A DNA stretch of 64,000 bases from Poecilobothrus nobilitatus (Eukaryota > Arthropoda > Insecta > Diptera > Dolichopodidae): the NCBI GenBank assembly GCA_947095535.1, contig OX352773.1:34555398-34619397 (forward strand), read 5' to 3'. Of the stretch, positions 62,219-64,000 are shown in pieces (position 1 is the stretch's first letter; each line of letters starts with the position of its first letter). The notes under the pieces are model-generated. The model was not told the origin of the DNA. It saw only the letters and a list, made by a program, of their open reading frames with translations, and did not search any database. A program made the position numbers and the translations under genes.

Positions 62219-64000
62219 CAATAATAAATTAAAAATAATATCAATAAACGTCAATTCACTAATCTCCAACAACAAAAAGCTTTCTCTTATGCACTTTGTA
62301 GAGTTCAATAAACCTGACATAATTTGCATGTGCGAGACAAAATTAAAGCCAACTAACCACATGTCATTGGATAATTATGACATAATTAGAAATGATCGAA
62401 ATATCGATATTGATGGCGGGGGTGTTGCCATATGCATTAAAAAATGTTTTCAATTTGATATTGTAAATAATAGCATTTTCGACAATTTTTTATGTGTTGA
62501 ACCATGCATTATATCATTACAATTAAAACAAAGAAAAAAATTATTTATAATTTCTATTTATGCATCAAATAGAAATTCACATAATTTTATAACAGAACTA
62601 GAAAAAATATTCGAAATTTTAAATCTTTCGAATCTCAATAATTTTTATATATTAACTGGCGACTTTAATGCCAAACATACTTCTTGGTTAAACTGTGTTA
62701 ACAATACTCGAGGCAATCAATTATACAAATGGTTACAAGACAACAAAATCTTATACAAGAGTAACTTACTTTTAACTGATGCACCAACACTTCCGCGTGC
62801 AAATTCTTACATTGATTTAGTGATAACAGATATTAGAATAAAAATTTGTTTTGAAACAAATCAAAACAAACTCACCACCCTTCCATACGATAGTGACCAT
62901 ATTGCCATTTACATTCCAACGTCACTCAATAATGAAGAGCTTTTATTGCAAGACTTACCAAGTCATAGTAATAAATTCATATTTTCAAAAGTAAACTGGA
63001 GCAAATTCCAAAGTAAATTAAATTCAAACTATTTTTCTAAATACAACTCCAACAATTGCAATAAAATTTTCGATAACTGCAATTTGTCTAACCAAAATGT
63101 AGATTATCACCTTTTACAATTGAACGAAATAATTTTTAAAACTATGGATGAAGTTATACCAAAAATTAAAAATCAAAATAATTTAAAAAAATTCTACTCA
63201 GTAAAGTTAAAAATTCTTTTAAATAAAAAACACAGCCTCATGAGCGATATACATAAGATCAAAAAGCAAAGATTAAATTTTTCTAATCAACAAATCCAAT
63301 TGCTCAAAAGCCTCTTAAATAATATCAATACACTAATTAAACAACAAATTAAAATAGAAATTAATAAATACTGGCAATTTCGTCTCCAAAAAATAACTCC
63401 AACAAATAATTCAAACATGTTCCCCGAAATCAATAAAATATTCCGTAAAAATAAATACAATCAAATTTCAAACCTACATATAGACCAAAATTATATTACT
63501 TTACTTTCTCAAAATAACATAGACTTTAGCAAATTAAATAAAACCACCACAAATAAATTTATAATAAAAGATCAATCACAAATTTACAATGTACTTGGCT
63601 CATACATTGAAAACACTCACAAAATCAATATACCAACAAATAGCAGAATACATAACAAAATCATAAACAAAGTAGCACAATTCAATAATTATTCTCAAAC
63701 AATAAATTTTAACACAACTCTGAGTAATTTCTCCAACACAAACAAATCTTCTGAGCAAAGAGGTGAAAATAGCGAATTCACAAACCAGTCAGAGCTTTCT
63801 TCAAAGTTTAAAGCTTTAAAAAATAAAGTTTCTTCTGGTATCGATAATATCCCAAACATAGTTTTAAAAAATTTAAGTGGTCTAATAATTTCGAAATATG
63901 TTATCCTATTCAATAATGCAATAAATAATTCGTATTTTCCGCATATTTGGAAAACATCGAAAACTATATTGCTAAAGAAACCTGGCAAAGATCCAACCAA
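62208..64000 (+). CDS. LINE ORF2 (AP endonuclease and reverse transcriptase), N-terminal 597 codons
   Basis: I translated this frame from the ATG at 62208 to the window edge and found no stop. Residues 1-235 are an apurinic-type endonuclease: N-terminal ISINVNSL, then CMCETKL with the catalytic Glu at 43, GGGVAICIK, LTGDFNA with Asp 152 and Asn 154, SYIDLVITD, and SDH at 229-231, all key residues present. A linker follows. The reverse transcriptase begins at about residue 535 with SSGIDNIPNIVLKNL and YFPHIWKTSKTILLKKPGKD, then the window ends before the NYRPI and YADD-type motifs. The endonuclease nicks the target and the polymerase copies the RNA there (established for this class). The ATG lies 11 nt inside the end of ORF1, in the +1 frame. 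Placement in the jockey or I clade is inferred; an RNase H domain, if any, would be off the end. Confidence 0.92.
   Translation, partial: MNINNNKLKIISINVNSLISNNKKLSLMHFVEFNKPDIICMCETKLKPTNHMSLDNYDIIRNDRNIDIDGGGVAICIKKCFQFDIVNNSIFDNFLCVEPCIISLQLKQRKKLFIISIYASNRNSHNFITELEKIFEILNLSNLNNFYILTGDFNAKHTSWLNCVNNTRGNQLYKWLQDNKILYKSNLLLTDAPTLPRANSYIDLVITDIRIKICFETNQNKLTTLPYDSDHIAIYIPTSLNNEELLLQDLPSHSNKFIFSKVNWSKFQSKLNSNYFSKYNSNNCNKIFDNCNLSNQNVDYHLLQLNEIIFKTMDEVIPKIKNQNNLKKFYSVKLKILLNKKHSLMSDIHKIKKQRLNFSNQQIQLLKSLLNNINTLIKQQIKIEINKYWQFRLQKITPTNNSNMFPEINKIFRKNKYNQISNLHIDQNYITLLSQNNIDFSKLNKTTTNKFIIKDQSQIYNVLGSYIENTHKINIPTNSRIHNKIINKVAQFNNYSQTINFNTTLSNFSNTNKSSEQRGENSEFTNQSELSSKFKALKNKVSSGIDNIPNIVLKNLSGLIISKYVILFNNAINNSYFPHIWKTSKTILLKKPGKDPT

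Larger units (their letters stand above)
60537..64000 (+). mobile_element. Non-LTR retrotransposon, jockey/I type, 5' part (3' end outside window)
   Basis: Two overlapping frames, ORF1 with three zinc knuckles and ORF2 with endonuclease then reverse transcriptase, define a LINE. The whole sense strand is strongly A-rich, as is common for LINEs. The 5' end is placed only tentatively at CATTCAATTGTCTGAGGG (60537): many jockey-clade elements begin CATTC, and the sequence becomes less A/T-rich there. The 5'UTR would then be about 230 nt. The 3'UTR, tail and target-site duplication lie beyond the window, so the length and clade cannot be settled. Confidence 0.8.

Noticed and set aside
63695..64000. 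Minus-strand open frame at the window end
   Set aside because: Antisense of the reverse-transcriptase part of ORF2, which reads cleanly on the plus strand.

Overview
The window looks like nuclear DNA of an insect, most likely a fly or another dipteran. By eye about four fifths of it is A+T, with dense A/T homopolymers, TA microsatellites and very long gene-free stretches. The only host gene recognised is the last coding exon of a serum response factor (Drosophila blistered) homologue. Its codons are strongly A/T-ending. No tRNA, rRNA, CRISPR or operon-like structure was seen. The exact species cannot be told from the sequence.

Layout. 1-8625 is the 3' part of a long intron of the blistered/SRF gene, carrying one SINE copy (7731-7926). 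8626-9105 is the terminal coding exon (second half of the MADS box plus a His-rich tail). 9106 to about 15.7 kb is an extremely A/T-tract-rich 3' flank that may hold a long 3'UTR. From 15.9 to 60.5 kb I find no host gene, only repeats: a 477-bp element with piggyBac-type ends (16053-16529), a CpG-rich element with terminal inverted repeats (26119-26483), a dead reverse transcriptase fragment on the minus strand (43346-43720), three more copies of the SINE (21791-21944, 45620-45827, 56918-56994), and four diverged copies of an older dispersed repeat. From about 60.54 kb to the window end is the 5' part of a non-LTR retrotransposon of the jockey/I type. It has an intact ORF1 (three zinc knuckles) and an open ORF2 (AP endonuclease, then the start of reverse transcriptase) cut by the window edge.

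How the parts relate. The SINE is tRNA-derived (box A and box B like motifs about 32 nt apart, A-rich tail). All four copies sit between 7-11 bp direct repeats, as expected of elements mobilised by a LINE. The retrotransposon at the right end is the only machinery of that kind here, but its 3' end lies outside the window, so a link between the two cannot be tested. No new multi-gene system is evident. The best leads are the SINE family, the two non-autonomous DNA elements and the apparently young LINE.
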